64,000 bases of DNA, taken from Marilutibacter penaei. GTDB lineage: Bacteria; Pseudomonadota; Gammaproteobacteria; Xanthomonadales; Xanthomonadaceae. The stretch's first letter is position 1; each line of letters opens with the position of its first letter. The translations under genes and the position numbers were made by a program. The DNA lies in NCBI RefSeq assembly GCF_014145395.1, contig NZ_JACHTE010000002.1:1-64000 (forward strand). The letters run 5' to 3'. Under the pieces are notes generated by a model that was not told the origin of the DNA, searched no databases, and worked only from the letters and a program-made list of their open reading frames with translations. Shown here one piece after another: positions 55,677-64,000 of the stretch.

Positions 55677-58283
55677 ATGACGCCTGTCCGCCTCGCCCGC
55701 CTGCCGCCCGCCCGACGGGTCCTTTCGTTGTCCGTCCTGTTGGCCCTGGCCATGCCCGCGCACGCCCAGCAGGCGACACCGGACGAGGACACCACCACGC
55801 TGTCCGCGCTGGTCGTCACCGCGCAGAAGCGGGAGGAAGCCCTGCAGGACGTGCCGATCGCGATCACCGCGCTGTCCGAAGCGCTGCTGCGCGACACCGG
55901 CGTGCGCGACATCAAGGACATGCAGGTGCTCGTCCCGGGCCTGACCGTGACCAGTACGCAGAGCGATGCGCAGACGACGGCGCGCATCCGCGGCATCGGG
56001 ACCGTCGGCGACAATCCCGGCCTCGAATCGTCCGTCGGCGTGGTGATCGACGGGGTGTACCGGCCGCGCAACGGCGTGGGCTTTGGCGATCTCGGCGAGA
56101 TCGAGCGGATCGAAGTGCTGAAAGGGCCGCAGGGCACGGTGTTCGGGAAGAACACGTCCGCGGGCGTCATCAACGTGATCACCCGCCGTCCCGACTACGG
56201 CACCTACGCGGGCGCCGAGCTGACGGTCGGGAACTACAATGCGCTCGGCGTCGCGGGCACCTTCAACTCGGCCCTGGGCGACAGTGCTGCCATGCGCGTC
56301 TACGCGGCCAAGCGCGAACGCGACGGCTGGATGGACGTGCATGTCGGCGACGGGCCCCGCCGGGAGACCCGCGACAACGACCAGAATTTCCACACGCTGC
56401 GGGCGCAATGGCTGCTGGAACCCACCGATGCGCTGGATGTCAGCGTCATCGCCGACTACACCAGTCGCGAGGAGAACTGCTGCACGGCGGTGACCCTGGT
56501 CCGCGGCGGCACAGCGCCCCTCATCGATGCGCTGTCGCCCGACGACGGCGTGGCGCCGGTCGTCGACCTGGAGGCGCGCGAAGCCTGGAGCAACCGCAGC
56601 ACGGAGCAGGACTTCAAGGACAAGGGCGTCTCATTGCAGGTCGATTGGGACACCCCATGGCTCGGCGGCGCGACCCTGACGTCGATCACCGCCAGCCGCG
56701 ACTGGGACGCGATCAACGGGCTGGACTTCGACTACAGCACCGCCGACCTGATCTACCGCAATGCCGACGCCGACGAGTCGCTCATCGCGTTCGATACGTT
56801 CAGCCAGGAACTCCGGCTGACCGGATCGACCGATCGCCTCGACTGGATGCTCGGCGCGTTCTACTCGGACGAGACCCTGGATCGCAACGACTCCTACCGG
56901 GTCGGCGGGGCCTATGAGCCCTATGTCTCCACGCTGGTGTTCCAGCGCGTCGCCGCCGCCGTCAGTGGGCTGGGGCTGCCGATCGACACCTCGAACCCTG
57001 CGTCGTTCTTCTCCCAGGTGACCGGCCAGCCCTACAACACGGGATTCGTCGGCTTGTCGGCGCTCGATCGCTACCGGCAGGAGGCGACCAGCCATGCGGT
57101 GTTCGGCAACGGCACCTGGCACGCCACCGACGCCCTCGATATCACCGTGGGACTGCGCTACACCAGTGAAGACAAGGCCCTGGATGCGCGCTACGGCAAT
57201 CCCAACGGCAGCCAGGCCTGCGCCGCGGCATTGGCCAACCCGGCGGGTGGCGTGGCGCAGGCGCTGCTCGCGCGGGGCGTTCCCCTGGGGGCGTTGACGC
57301 CGCCCCAGCAGGCCGCCCTGCTGGGCCAGCTGGCGCCGCAGGTGGTGGGGTTCATGTGCCTGCCCTGGGCGAACGCGCTGCATGACGGGCGCATGACGCG
57401 GCAGGAGCGCGACGAGGGCGCGTGGTCGGGCACGCTGAAGGCCGCCTACCGCTGGAACGATGCACTGATGACCTATGCCTCCGCGGCACGGGGCTACAAG
57501 GCCGGCGGGTTCAACCTCGATCGCGTGCAGTCGGCCGACGGCCTCTCCAGCAGTGGTTCCGGCATCGTGCCGGTCGACGACACCTCGTTCCCGGGCGAAT
57601 ACGTGGACAGTTACGAGCTCGGGGCCAAGACCACCTGGATGGGGGGCAACCTGCTGGCCAATGCCACGCTGTTCCACCAGACCTATGAGGATTTCCAGGC
57701 GAACAGTTTCCTCGGCACCAGCTTCGTGGTCCGCTCCATTCCCGAGGTGGTGTCCAAGGGCATCGATACCGAACTGCTGTGGCAGACACCTTTGGACGGC
57801 CTGATGCTGCAGGCCGGGCTGACCTATGCCGACACCCGCTACGGCGACGAGACCCCCACGGCGGACTTCGTCTATCCGGGTGCGCTCTACAAGCTTCCGG
57901 GCAGCCGCATGAGCTTCGCGCCGCTGTGGTCCGGCTCGGCCGCGGTGACCTACGAATGGGACTTCGGCGCCAACCTGCTGGGCCGCTTCAACCTCGGCGG
58001 CAAGTACATGTCGGACTTCAACACCGGGACGGACCTCGACGCCGAGAAAATGCAGGACGGCTACGCGGTCTTCAACGCGCGGCTGGGCATCGGGTCACGT
58101 GACCGGCGCTGGATGGTCGAGCTGTGGGGGCAGAACATCCTCGACGAAACCTACGTGCAGGTCGCCTTCGATGCGCCACTGCAGACGCCTGGCACGCCGG
58201 CCCCCGGTGACCCGTTGAATTCCTACAACGGTTATCTGGGCGCGCCGGCCACCTGGGGCGTCACCCTGCGCCTCGAGTATTGA
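55677..58283 (+). CDS. TonB-dependent outer membrane receptor
   Basis: 868 residues. Signal peptide ([20 protein letters not shown]), then a plug domain with the TonB-box region [20 protein letters not shown] and [20 protein letters not shown], and a beta-barrel ending in the consensus C-terminal aromatic [16 protein letters not shown]. The NVPIAITAL-like TonB-box phrasing and length match the type-1 receptors that take up polymers, plant or microbial products in Xanthomonads. The substrate is unknown; no partner enzyme is adjacent. Start at 55677; the frame runs upstream but lacks a signal peptide there. Confidence 0.92.
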   Translation: MTPVRLARLPPARRVLSLSVLLALAMPAHAQQATPDEDTTTLSALVVTAQKREEALQDVPIAITALSEALLRDTGVRDIKDMQVLVPGLTVTSTQSDAQTTARIRGIGTVGDNPGLESSVGVVIDGVYRPRNGVGFGDLGEIERIEVLKGPQGTVFGKNTSAGVINVITRRPDYGTYAGAELTVGNYNALGVAGTFNSALGDSAAMRVYAAKRERDGWMDVHVGDGPRRETRDNDQNFHTLRAQWLLEPTDALDVSVIADYTSREENCCTAVTLVRGGTAPLIDALSPDDGVAPVVDLEAREAWSNRSTEQDFKDKGVSLQVDWDTPWLGGATLTSITASRDWDAINGLDFDYSTADLIYRNADADESLIAFDTFSQELRLTGSTDRLDWMLGAFYSDETLDRNDSYRVGGAYEPYVSTLVFQRVAAAVSGLGLPIDTSNPASFFSQVTGQPYNTGFVGLSALDRYRQEATSHAVFGNGTWHATDALDITVGLRYTSEDKALDARYGNPNGSQACAAALANPAGGVAQALLARGVPLGALTPPQQAALLGQLAPQVVGFMCLPWANALHDGRMTRQERDEGAWSGTLKAAYRWNDALMTYASAARGYKAGGFNLDRVQSADGLSSSGSGIVPVDDTSFPGEYVDSYELGAKTTWMGGNLLANATLFHQTYEDFQANSFLGTSFVVRSIPEVVSKGIDTELLWQTPLDGLMLQAGLTYADTRYGDETPTADFVYPGALYKLPGSRMSFAPLWSGSAAVTYEWDFGANLLGRFNLGGKYMSDFNTGTDLDAEKMQDGYAVFNARLGIGSRDRRWMVELWGQNILDETYVQVAFDAPLQTPGTPAPGDPLNSYNGYLGAPATWGVTLRLEY

Positions 58284-58340
58284 TGCCACCGCCCGTCCCC
58301 TGCATCCCGGGCGGGCATTGCCCGGGCGTATAGTGGCGCC

Positions 58341-58841
58341 ATGAACGCCGACATCACCGATATCGCATTGCGCGAACTGGCCGGGCAGGTCGCGCAGACC
58401 GCCATCGCGCAGCACCACCGCCTGACTACGGCCGAGAGCTGCACCGGCGGCTGGATCGCGAAATCCCTGACCGACATCGCCGGCTCGTCGGAATGGTTCG
58501 AGTGCGGGATCACGGCGTACAGCTACGAGGCCAAGCAGGCCCTGCTCGGCGTCCAGCCCCATACGCTGGAAGAGCACGGAGCGGTCAGCCGGGAGACCGT
58601 CATGGAAATGGTGTCCGGCGCGCTGGTGCAGTCGGGTGCATCCGCCGCGGTGGCGGTCACGGGCATTGCCGGGCCCGGCGGCGGGACCGACGACAAGCCG
58701 GTCGGTACTGTCTGGATCGCGTGGAAGCGGCGGGGTGGCTACCCGACCGCAGTGGTCTTCCACTTCGATGGCGACCGCGATGCCGTCCGCCGGCAGACCG
58801 TCGCCGCGGCCCTGCACGGGCTGGTCGAACTGATGGGTTGA
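58341..58841 (+). CDS. pncC: Nicotinamide-nucleotide amidohydrolase PncC (CinA C-terminal type)
   Basis: 166 residues. The CinA C-terminal family signature is [20 protein letters not shown], with the catalytic Ser 33 and Lys 41, and Tyr in [15 protein letters not shown]. Other conserved blocks are [20 protein letters not shown], and [20 protein letters not shown]. It deamidates NMN to NaMN in pyridine nucleotide recycling. Neighbouring recA and lexA is the conserved order in gammaproteobacteria. The lexA promoter -35 box overlaps its stop codon. Confidence 0.93.
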   Translation: MNADITDIALRELAGQVAQTAIAQHHRLTTAESCTGGWIAKSLTDIAGSSEWFECGITAYSYEAKQALLGVQPHTLEEHGAVSRETVMEMVSGALVQSGASAAVAVTGIAGPGGGTDDKPVGTVWIAWKRRGGYPTAVVFHFDGDRDAVRRQTVAAALHGLVELMG

Positions 58842-58867
58842 CGGTGCCGGATCATCGTTAGTAGCAT
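58838..58867 (+). promoter_or_regulatory. Promoter of lexA
   Basis: TTGACG (58838-58843) overlaps the pncC stop and is followed after 18 bases by TAGCAT (58862-58867), which lies inside the SOS box. Transcription would begin close to the lexA ATG, giving a leaderless or near-leaderless mRNA. Confidence 0.55.
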
Positions 58868-58876
58868 TGCTACTAA
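58858..58876 (+). promoter_or_regulatory. SOS box (LexA operator) of lexA
   Basis: TTAGTAGCATTGCTACTAA is a perfect 9-1-9 palindrome of the Xanthomonas LexA type (TTAG-N11-CTAA). It ends one base before the lexA ATG and covers the probable -10. It permits autoregulation of lexA, and through it of recA and recX. No second copy is seen before recA. Confidence 0.85.
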
Positions 58877-58877
58877 C

Positions 58878-59549
58878 ATGGACATCACCGATACCCAGCG
58901 CGCCATCTGGCACCTGATCGCCGAACGGCTCCAGATCGAGGGCATGCCGCCTTCGCAGACCGAGATCGCGCGGGCGATGGGTTTCAACAGCGTCCGCGCG
59001 GCGCAATACCATCTCGAGGCGCTGGAGGCCGCCGGCATCGTCGAACGCGTGCCGGGGCGTGCACGGGGCCTGCGCCTCCGCCAGCAACCGCCGGGCGACG
59101 ACGCCGGGGCCTCGGAGGCTTCTCCACCCCTGGGCGTTCTGGCGCCGGCCACGGCCCGCGAGGACGCGCTCTGCCTGCCTGTACTCGGGCAGGTAGCGGC
59201 GGGGGTGCCGATCGGGGCAGACATCGGCTCCGACCAGATGGTCCTGCTGGACCGCCAGTTCTTTTCCCCATCGCCGGACTACCTGCTGAGGGTGAAGGGG
59301 GACTCCATGCGCGACGAAGGCATCTTCGAGGGTGACCTGATCGGCGTGCACCGCACACGTGATGCACGCTCCGGACAGATTGTCGTCGCCCGCATCGACG
59401 ACGAGATCACGGTCAAGCTGCTGAAGCTGGGGAAGGACCGTATTCGCCTGCTGCCCCGCAACCCTGATTTCGCTCCGATCGACGTCCAGCCCGGCCAGGA
59501 GTTCGCCATCGAAGGGCTCTACTGCGGCCTGGTGAGGCCGAGCCGTTGA
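58878..59549 (+). CDS. lexA: LexA repressor
   Basis: 223 residues. The winged HTH is TQRAIWHLIAERLQIEGMPP then SQTEIARAMGFNSVRAAQYH (about residues 6-45). The self-cleavage site is A108-G109 in GQVAAGVPIGADIGS; the catalytic Ser 143 (RVKGDSMRDEGIFEGD) and Lys 180 (EITVKLLKL) are present. The linker (about 70-97) is longer than in E. coli LexA. The start MDITDTQ is right by family comparison, though it has no upstream ribosome site because the operator sits there. Upstream of recA without a terminator. Confidence 0.96.
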   Translation: MDITDTQRAIWHLIAERLQIEGMPPSQTEIARAMGFNSVRAAQYHLEALEAAGIVERVPGRARGLRLRQQPPGDDAGASEASPPLGVLAPATAREDALCLPVLGQVAAGVPIGADIGSDQMVLLDRQFFSPSPDYLLRVKGDSMRDEGIFEGDLIGVHRTRDARSGQIVVARIDDEITVKLLKLGKDRIRLLPRNPDFAPIDVQPGQEFAIEGLYCGLVRPSR

Positions 59550-59738
59550 GCCCCCTGACCGGGGCGGCGCGTCCATCCCGCCGCAGGCGGTGGGCAGTTT
59601 TCCGACCCGCGAGCGGGTCCTTGCCCGATACCGCCCGGGCATGTGGCAGGCGACCCTTTCCCGGGCGGTCTCATGCTGTGCGACCCGCCACCCGTAGCCT
59701 GTATCCATACCTGTTTCAGCGACCTTGAGGACACCCTG

Positions 59739-60770
59739 ATGGACGAGAACAAGAAGCGCGCCCTTTCCGCTGCCCTGGGCCAGATCGAAAAGCAGTTCGG
59801 CAAGGGCTCCGTGATGCGCATGGGCGACCGCGTGGTCGAGGCGGCCGAAGTGATCGGCACCGGCTCGCTGATGCTGGACATCGCGCTTGGGATCGGCGGA
59901 CTGCCCAAGGGGCGGGTCGTGGAAATCTACGGGCCTGAATCGTCCGGCAAGACCACCCTGACCCTGCAGGCCATCGCCGAATGCCAGAAGAAGGGCGGCA
60001 CCGCGGCCTTCATCGACGCCGAGCATGCACTGGACCCCATCTATGCCGCGAAGCTCGGCGTCAACGTCGAGGACCTGCTGCTCTCCCAGCCCGACACCGG
60101 CGAGCAGGCGCTGGAGATCGCCGACATGCTGGTGCGTTCGGGGGCCGTGGACATGGTCGTGGTCGACTCGGTCGCGGCGCTCACGCCCCGGGCCGAGATC
60201 GAGGGCGAGATGGGCGACCAGCTGCCCGGCCTGCAGGCCCGCCTGATGAGCCAGGCCCTGCGCAAGCTGACCGGCAACATCAAGCGCAGCAACTGCCTGG
60301 TGATCTTCATCAACCAGTTGCGCATGAAGATCGGCATCATGATGCCGGGCCAGAGTCCCGAGACCACCACCGGCGGCAATGCGCTGAAGTTCTATGCCTC
60401 GGTCCGCCTGGACATCCGCCGCATCGGTGCGGTCAAGAAGGGCGACGAAATCATCGGTAACCAGACCCGCATCAAGGTCGTCAAGAACAAGATGGCGCCC
60501 CCCTTCAAGCAGGTCATCACCGAAATCCTCTATGGCGAAGGCATCTCGCGCGAGGGCGAACTGATCGACATGGGCGTATCGGCCAAGCTGGTCGACAAGG
60601 CCGGCGCCTGGTACAGCTACGGTGACGAGCGTATCGGACAGGGCAAAGAGAATGCCCGCAATTACCTCAAGGAGAACCCGCAGGTGGCCGCGACCCTCGA
60701 GGCCGCACTGCGTGCCCAGTTCGTGCCCGAAGAGGCCAGCAAGGATGAAGAGGACGGAGACGAAGGGTGA
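59739..60770 (+). CDS. recA: Recombinase RecA
   Basis: 343 residues. Walker A is [10 protein letters not shown] (65-74), with the Walker B-type [20 protein letters not shown] and the DNA-binding loops around [15 protein letters not shown] and [17 protein letters not shown]-like segment. The acidic tail ends [13 protein letters not shown]. RecA drives strand exchange and activates LexA self-cleavage. The 189-base gap after lexA has no SOS box or clear terminator, so recA is probably read from the lexA promoter, perhaps also from its own. Confidence 0.98.
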   Translation: MDENKKRALSAALGQIEKQFGKGSVMRMGDRVVEAAEVIGTGSLMLDIALGIGGLPKGRVVEIYGPESSGKTTLTLQAIAECQKKGGTAAFIDAEHALDPIYAAKLGVNVEDLLLSQPDTGEQALEIADMLVRSGAVDMVVVDSVAALTPRAEIEGEMGDQLPGLQARLMSQALRKLTGNIKRSNCLVIFINQLRMKIGIMMPGQSPETTTGGNALKFYASVRLDIRRIGAVKKGDEIIGNQTRIKVVKNKMAPPFKQVITEILYGEGISREGELIDMGVSAKLVDKAGAWYSYGDERIGQGKENARNYLKENPQVAATLEAALRAQFVPEEASKDEEDGDEG

Positions 60771-60788
60771 GCCCACCGCTCGCTGGAT

Positions 60789-60820
60789 GCCCGTGCGCAC
60801 GCCTGTCCGCCCGCACGGGC
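60789..60820 (+). promoter_or_regulatory. Hairpin between recA and recX
   Basis: GCCCGTGCG (60789-60797) and CGCACGGGC (60812-60820) form a 9-bp stem with a 14-base loop. It fills the 65-base gap between recA and recX but lacks a T-run. In E. coli a leaky terminator in this place keeps RecX low; a similar attenuator role here is inference. Confidence 0.4.
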
Positions 60821-60835
60821 GACGCGGGTTGAGAC

Positions 60836-61393
60836 ATGCGCAATGACGGCCCTCCGCTTTTCGCGGTGACCGAGGGCGATGAGGCTGTACAGCCCTCGCG
60901 GCCCAGACACGGACAGCGCACACGCCGGCAATCCCAGACGCCCGTGCAACGGGCCCTGGGCCTGCTGGCCAGGCGCGAACACTCCCGCAAGGAGCTGGTG
61001 GAGAAGCTGGTGGCCCGTGGACTGGATCCGGACGAGGTCCATGCAGCCGTCGAGCGACTGGCGGGTGAGGGGTGGCAGGATGATCGCCGTTTCGCGGAAG
61101 GGGTGGTCCGGAACCGGGCCGCTGGCGGGTACGGACCGCTCTACATCCGCGCCGAACTGGCGCGCCACGGCCTGGATGACGTGGAGATCGCCGAAGCGCT
61201 GGACGGTTTTGAAGGCGACTGGGTCGAGAATGCGCAGGAACTGGTGCGTCGGCGACTGGGAAGCCAGCGCCAGAACAGCCCTTCGCTGACCGCTCAGCGC
61301 AAGATCGCCGACCTCCTCATGAGACGGGGATTCGGAGGCGACGTCGTGCGGCAGGTCAGCCACCTGACCCGGAGCGCGCTCGACGTCGAGTAA
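60836..61393 (+). CDS. recX: Regulatory protein RecX
   Basis: 185 residues. The three-helix RecX repeats are seen in [20 protein letters not shown] (residues ~40), [20 protein letters not shown] and [20 protein letters not shown], with [20 protein letters not shown] at the end. RecX caps and inhibits RecA filaments. The first 38 residues ([20 protein letters not shown]) are basic and not conserved-looking; start at 60836 is the only ATG that makes sense. Confidence 0.94.
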   Translation: MRNDGPPLFAVTEGDEAVQPSRPRHGQRTRRQSQTPVQRALGLLARREHSRKELVEKLVARGLDPDEVHAAVERLAGEGWQDDRRFAEGVVRNRAAGGYGPLYIRAELARHGLDDVEIAEALDGFEGDWVENAQELVRRRLGSQRQNSPSLTAQRKIADLLMRRGFGGDVVRQVSHLTRSALDVE

Positions 61394-61631
61394 GCGGGTC
61401 CAAGGTCGTGGGAGGCCCCGCACCGGGTCCGCGGCTGATGACAGGGCAGGGCCGGAACAGGTGGGTCCGCCGGCGGCATGAACGGAACGGTGCGTTCCGT
61501 ACGGCACGGACGGGTCAGGCCTGATACCCTAATCGGCTCCCGTTTGGTTGTCCGGCCGGATCGATGCCCGCATGCTGTGGGCACCGACGGGTCACGACGA
61601 CCCCGCCCAGCCCACCGATCCCGCGCCCGGC

Positions 61632-64000
61632 ATGAGCACATCCGCCCACCCCAGTACCCAGCAGATCCGCAGCGATTTCCTTGAGTTCTTCCGGGAAAAG
61701 CAGCACACCATCGTGCCGTCCGCGCCGCTGGTGCCGGCGAACGATCCCACGCTGCTGTTCACCAACTCGGGCATGGTGCAGTTCAAGAACGTGTTCCTCG
61801 GCTCGGAGAAGCCCGGCTACGTGCGTGCGGCCGACGTGCAACGCTGCCTGCGCGCAGGCGGCAAGCACAACGACCTGGACCAGGTCGGCTACACGGCGCG
61901 GCACCACACCTTCTTCGAGATGCTCGGCAACTGGTCGTTTGGCGACTACTTCAAGGTCGAGGCGATCGAATGGGCCTGGGAGCTGCTCACCGGCGTCTGG
62001 AAGCTGGACCCCCAGCGCCTGCTGGTCACGGTCTACCACACCGACGACGAGGCCCATGCCATCTGGAAGGACCGGATCGGTGTTCCCGAGGACCGTATCG
62101 TCCGGATCGGCGACAACAAGGGCGCGCCTTTCGCTTCGGACAACTTCTGGCAGATGGCGGACACCGGGCCCTGTGGCCCGAGCACCGAGATCTTTTACGA
62201 CCACGGGCCGGACATTCCCGGCGGGCCTCCCGGATCTCCCGACGAGGACGGTGACCGCTTCATCGAGATCTGGAACCTGGTCTTCATGCAGTTCGACCGG
62301 CAGCCGGACGGTACCCTGTTGCCGTTGCCGGCGCCCTGCGTGGACACGGGCATGGGCCTGGAGCGCGTCGCCGCGATCCTGCAGGGCAAGCACGGGAACT
62401 ACGAGATCGATCTGTTCCAGTTCCTGATCGCCGAGGCGGCCCGGCTGACCGGCACGTCGGATCTGTCGAACAAGTCGCTCCGGGTGATCGCCGATCACAT
62501 CCGTGCCTGCGCTTTCCTCATCATCGATGGCGTGCTGCCCTCCAACGAAGGGCGGGGATATGTGCTGCGCCGGATCATCCGGCGGGCGTTGCGCCATGGC
62601 TGGATGCTGGGCCAGAAGCAGCCCTTCTTCCATCACATGACCGGGTCGCTGGTCCAGGCCATGGGCGAGGCCTACCCGGAACTGGCGGGAAAGCAGGACT
62701 TCATCGAGCGCGCACTTCGTGCCGAGGAAGAGCGTTTCGCTGAAACGCTGGACGCGGGCATGCGCATGTTCGATGAGGTCGCGGCTCGCAGCCGCGGCGC
62801 CATTGCCGGCGAGGAAGCGTTTCGCCTGTACGACACCTACGGCTTCCCGGTCGACCTGACCGCGGACATCGCCCGCGAGCGCGGGCTCGACGTCGACATG
62901 GCCGGTTTCGAGGCCGCCATGGAAGCGCAGCGGGAAGCCGCGCGCGCGGCCGGGAAGTTCGGGGGCGGTATCAGCCTGCCCGCCGAACTGGCCGCCCAGC
63001 TCCCGGCCACCCGCTTCCTCGGTTACACCGGGCTTGCGGCCGATGGCCTGCAGGTGCTCGCGATCGTCCGCGACGGCAAGCCGCTGGATCGCCTCGAGGC
63101 GGGCGGGGAGGCGCTGCTCATCCTCGACCAGACGCCCTTCTACGCGGAGGGCGGTGGCCAGGTGGGTGATGCCGGCGTGCTGTCGGGCAACGGTGCCGCC
63201 TTCGAAGTGCGCGATACGGTCAAGGTCGCCGGCCAGTTCCATGGTCACGTGGGGCGCCTCGTGACCGGCGCGCTGGCGCGCGGTGACCGCCTCGCGGGCG
63301 AGGTCGATGCGGCCCGCCGGGCCGCCACGGTCCTGAACCACTCCGCGACGCATCTGCTGCATGCGGCGCTGCGCTCGGTGCTGGGCGACCACGTCGCACA
63401 GAAGGGCTCGCTGGTCGCCCCGGACCGGCTGCGGTTCGACTTCGCCCATTTCCAGCCGGTCACCGCGGAGGAGCTCGCGTTGATCGAGGACCGCGTCAAC
63501 GCGGAGATCCGCCGCAACCATGCTGCCGAAGAGCATCACATGGGCATGCAGGAGGCGCTGGACTTCGGTGCGCTGGCGTTGTTCGGCGAGAAGTACGGCG
63601 ACGAGGTGCGCGTGCTGCGGATGGGCGACGCCTCCACCGAGCTATGCGGCGGCACCCACGTCGTCCGGACCGGCGACATCGGGCTGTTCAAGATCCTGTC
63701 GGAAGGCGGGGTGTCGGCCGGCGTGCGTCGCATCGAAGCGGTGACGGGCGAAGGCGCGCTGGCCCAGGTCAACGAGGAGCAGCGCCGCCTGGGTGATGTG
63801 GCCCGGTTGCTGGGCGGCACCCAGGCCGAGGCGCCGGAGAAGCTGCGGGCACTGATCGATCGCCAGAAGAAGCTGGAGCGCGAGCTGGAGTCGCTCAAGG
63901 CCAAGGCCGCGGCGGGCGCCACCTCCGACCTGGGCGCGCGCGCCGTCGACGTGGCGGGCATCCGCGTGCTTGCCGAGCGCCTGGAGGGCTTCGATGCCAA
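61632..64000 (+). CDS. alaS: Alanyl-tRNA synthetase (cut by the window end)
   Basis: At least 789 codons are in the window; the true length should be about 875. The class II catalytic domain has the motif-1 segment [20 protein letters not shown] and [16 protein letters not shown]. The editing domain begins near [10 protein letters not shown], with the zinc ligands [11 protein letters not shown] and the ELCGGTHV motif. The C-Ala domain lies partly beyond base 64000. It charges tRNA-Ala and clears Ser or Gly mischarging. The ATG at 61632 follows the usual N-terminus ([20 protein letters not shown]). It follows recX after 238 non-coding bases. Confidence 0.97.
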   Translation, partial: MSTSAHPSTQQIRSDFLEFFREKQHTIVPSAPLVPANDPTLLFTNSGMVQFKNVFLGSEKPGYVRAADVQRCLRAGGKHNDLDQVGYTARHHTFFEMLGNWSFGDYFKVEAIEWAWELLTGVWKLDPQRLLVTVYHTDDEAHAIWKDRIGVPEDRIVRIGDNKGAPFASDNFWQMADTGPCGPSTEIFYDHGPDIPGGPPGSPDEDGDRFIEIWNLVFMQFDRQPDGTLLPLPAPCVDTGMGLERVAAILQGKHGNYEIDLFQFLIAEAARLTGTSDLSNKSLRVIADHIRACAFLIIDGVLPSNEGRGYVLRRIIRRALRHGWMLGQKQPFFHHMTGSLVQAMGEAYPELAGKQDFIERALRAEEERFAETLDAGMRMFDEVAARSRGAIAGEEAFRLYDTYGFPVDLTADIARERGLDVDMAGFEAAMEAQREAARAAGKFGGGISLPAELAAQLPATRFLGYTGLAADGLQVLAIVRDGKPLDRLEAGGEALLILDQTPFYAEGGGQVGDAGVLSGNGAAFEVRDTVKVAGQFHGHVGRLVTGALARGDRLAGEVDAARRAATVLNHSATHLLHAALRSVLGDHVAQKGSLVAPDRLRFDFAHFQPVTAEELALIEDRVNAEIRRNHAAEEHHMGMQEALDFGALALFGEKYGDEVRVLRMGDASTELCGGTHVVRTGDIGLFKILSEGGVSAGVRRIEAVTGEGALAQVNEEQRRLGDVARLLGGTQAEAPEKLRALIDRQKKLERELESLKAKAAAGATSDLGARAVDVAGIRVLAERLEGFDA

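Noticed and set aside
59550-59738. Separate SOS box for recA
   Set aside because: No TTAG-N11-CTAA or similar palindrome is present in the lexA-recA gap.
58095-60923. Minus-strand 942-codon frame opposite pncC, lexA and recA
   Set aside because: Covers three unmistakable genes on the other strand; no recognisable domain or start signal.

Overview
The window is a continuous piece of a high-GC gammaproteobacterial chromosome, almost certainly from the Xanthomonadaceae/Lysobacteraceae (Lysobacter, Luteimonas or Thermomonas-like). The evidence is the lexA-recA-recX-alaS order, the LexA protein of Xanthomonas type with a TTAG-N11-CTAA SOS box, the presence of purT, bpt, katG and a TonB-dependent receptor, and very strong GC bias at third codon positions. 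I see no rRNA, tRNA, CRISPR array, prophage or intact insertion sequence. Genus is inference.

Layout. 0-1 kb: the 5' end of minC and an overlapping GNAT acetyltransferase. 1.2-6 kb: a two-component pair (sensor kinase and NarL-type regulator), an SRPBCC protein, a DUF423 membrane protein, an AlkA-like DNA glycosylase and a small exported protein. 6-9.8 kb (minus): an M15 peptidase, a tightly overlapping SPFH / membrane protein / ribbon-helix-helix / DUF4177 operon with a striking promoter region, and a lipoprotein. 9.9-14.3 kb: purT and a small acidic protein, an EEP phosphatase coupled to the leucyl-transferase bpt, and a six-EF-hand protein. 14.8-18.5 kb (minus): an ECF sigma factor fused to a membrane domain, DUF2007 protein, tesB, an AmpD-like amidase. 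18.6-23.3 kb (plus): MOSC, hydrolase, rlmKL, a 43-bp tandem repeat and a pirin. 23.7-26.7 kb (minus): aqpZ, small exported protein, second pirin, histidine phosphatase. 26.8-30.4 kb: nucleotide-sugar dehydrogenase, radA, purU. 30.5-35.4 kb: a complete tripartite drug efflux operon with its MarR regulator. 35.5-37.8 kb: ypjD-like gene and ffh. 38-41.3 kb: a 1093-residue secreted subtilase. 41.4-43.6 kb: rpsP-rimM-trmD-rplS. 43.7-46.6 kb: hslR, DUF937 protein, an Lrp regulator divergent from a trans-sulfuration enzyme. 47-52.9 kb: katG, an oxygenase, mutS. 53-58.3 kb: SulP transporter with a tandem universal stress protein and a TonB-dependent receptor. 58.3-64 kb: pncC, the SOS operon lexA-recA-recX, and alaS (cut by the window end).

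The most interesting signal is not a gene. Three intergenic stretches (near 14.7, 23.4 and 46.8 kb) carry copies of one roughly 92-nt element bounded by perfect 15-nt inverted arms and holding a second hairpin at its apex. The three copies differ at paired positions in both stems in a compensatory way, so the fold and not the sequence is conserved. All three copies sit between the 3' ends of convergent genes. Two copies continue into a longer shared module with a 20-nt palindrome, and the third adjoins a 15-bp tandem array that looks like an amplified copy of the element's own flank. This looks like a dispersed structured repeat family that may be undescribed.
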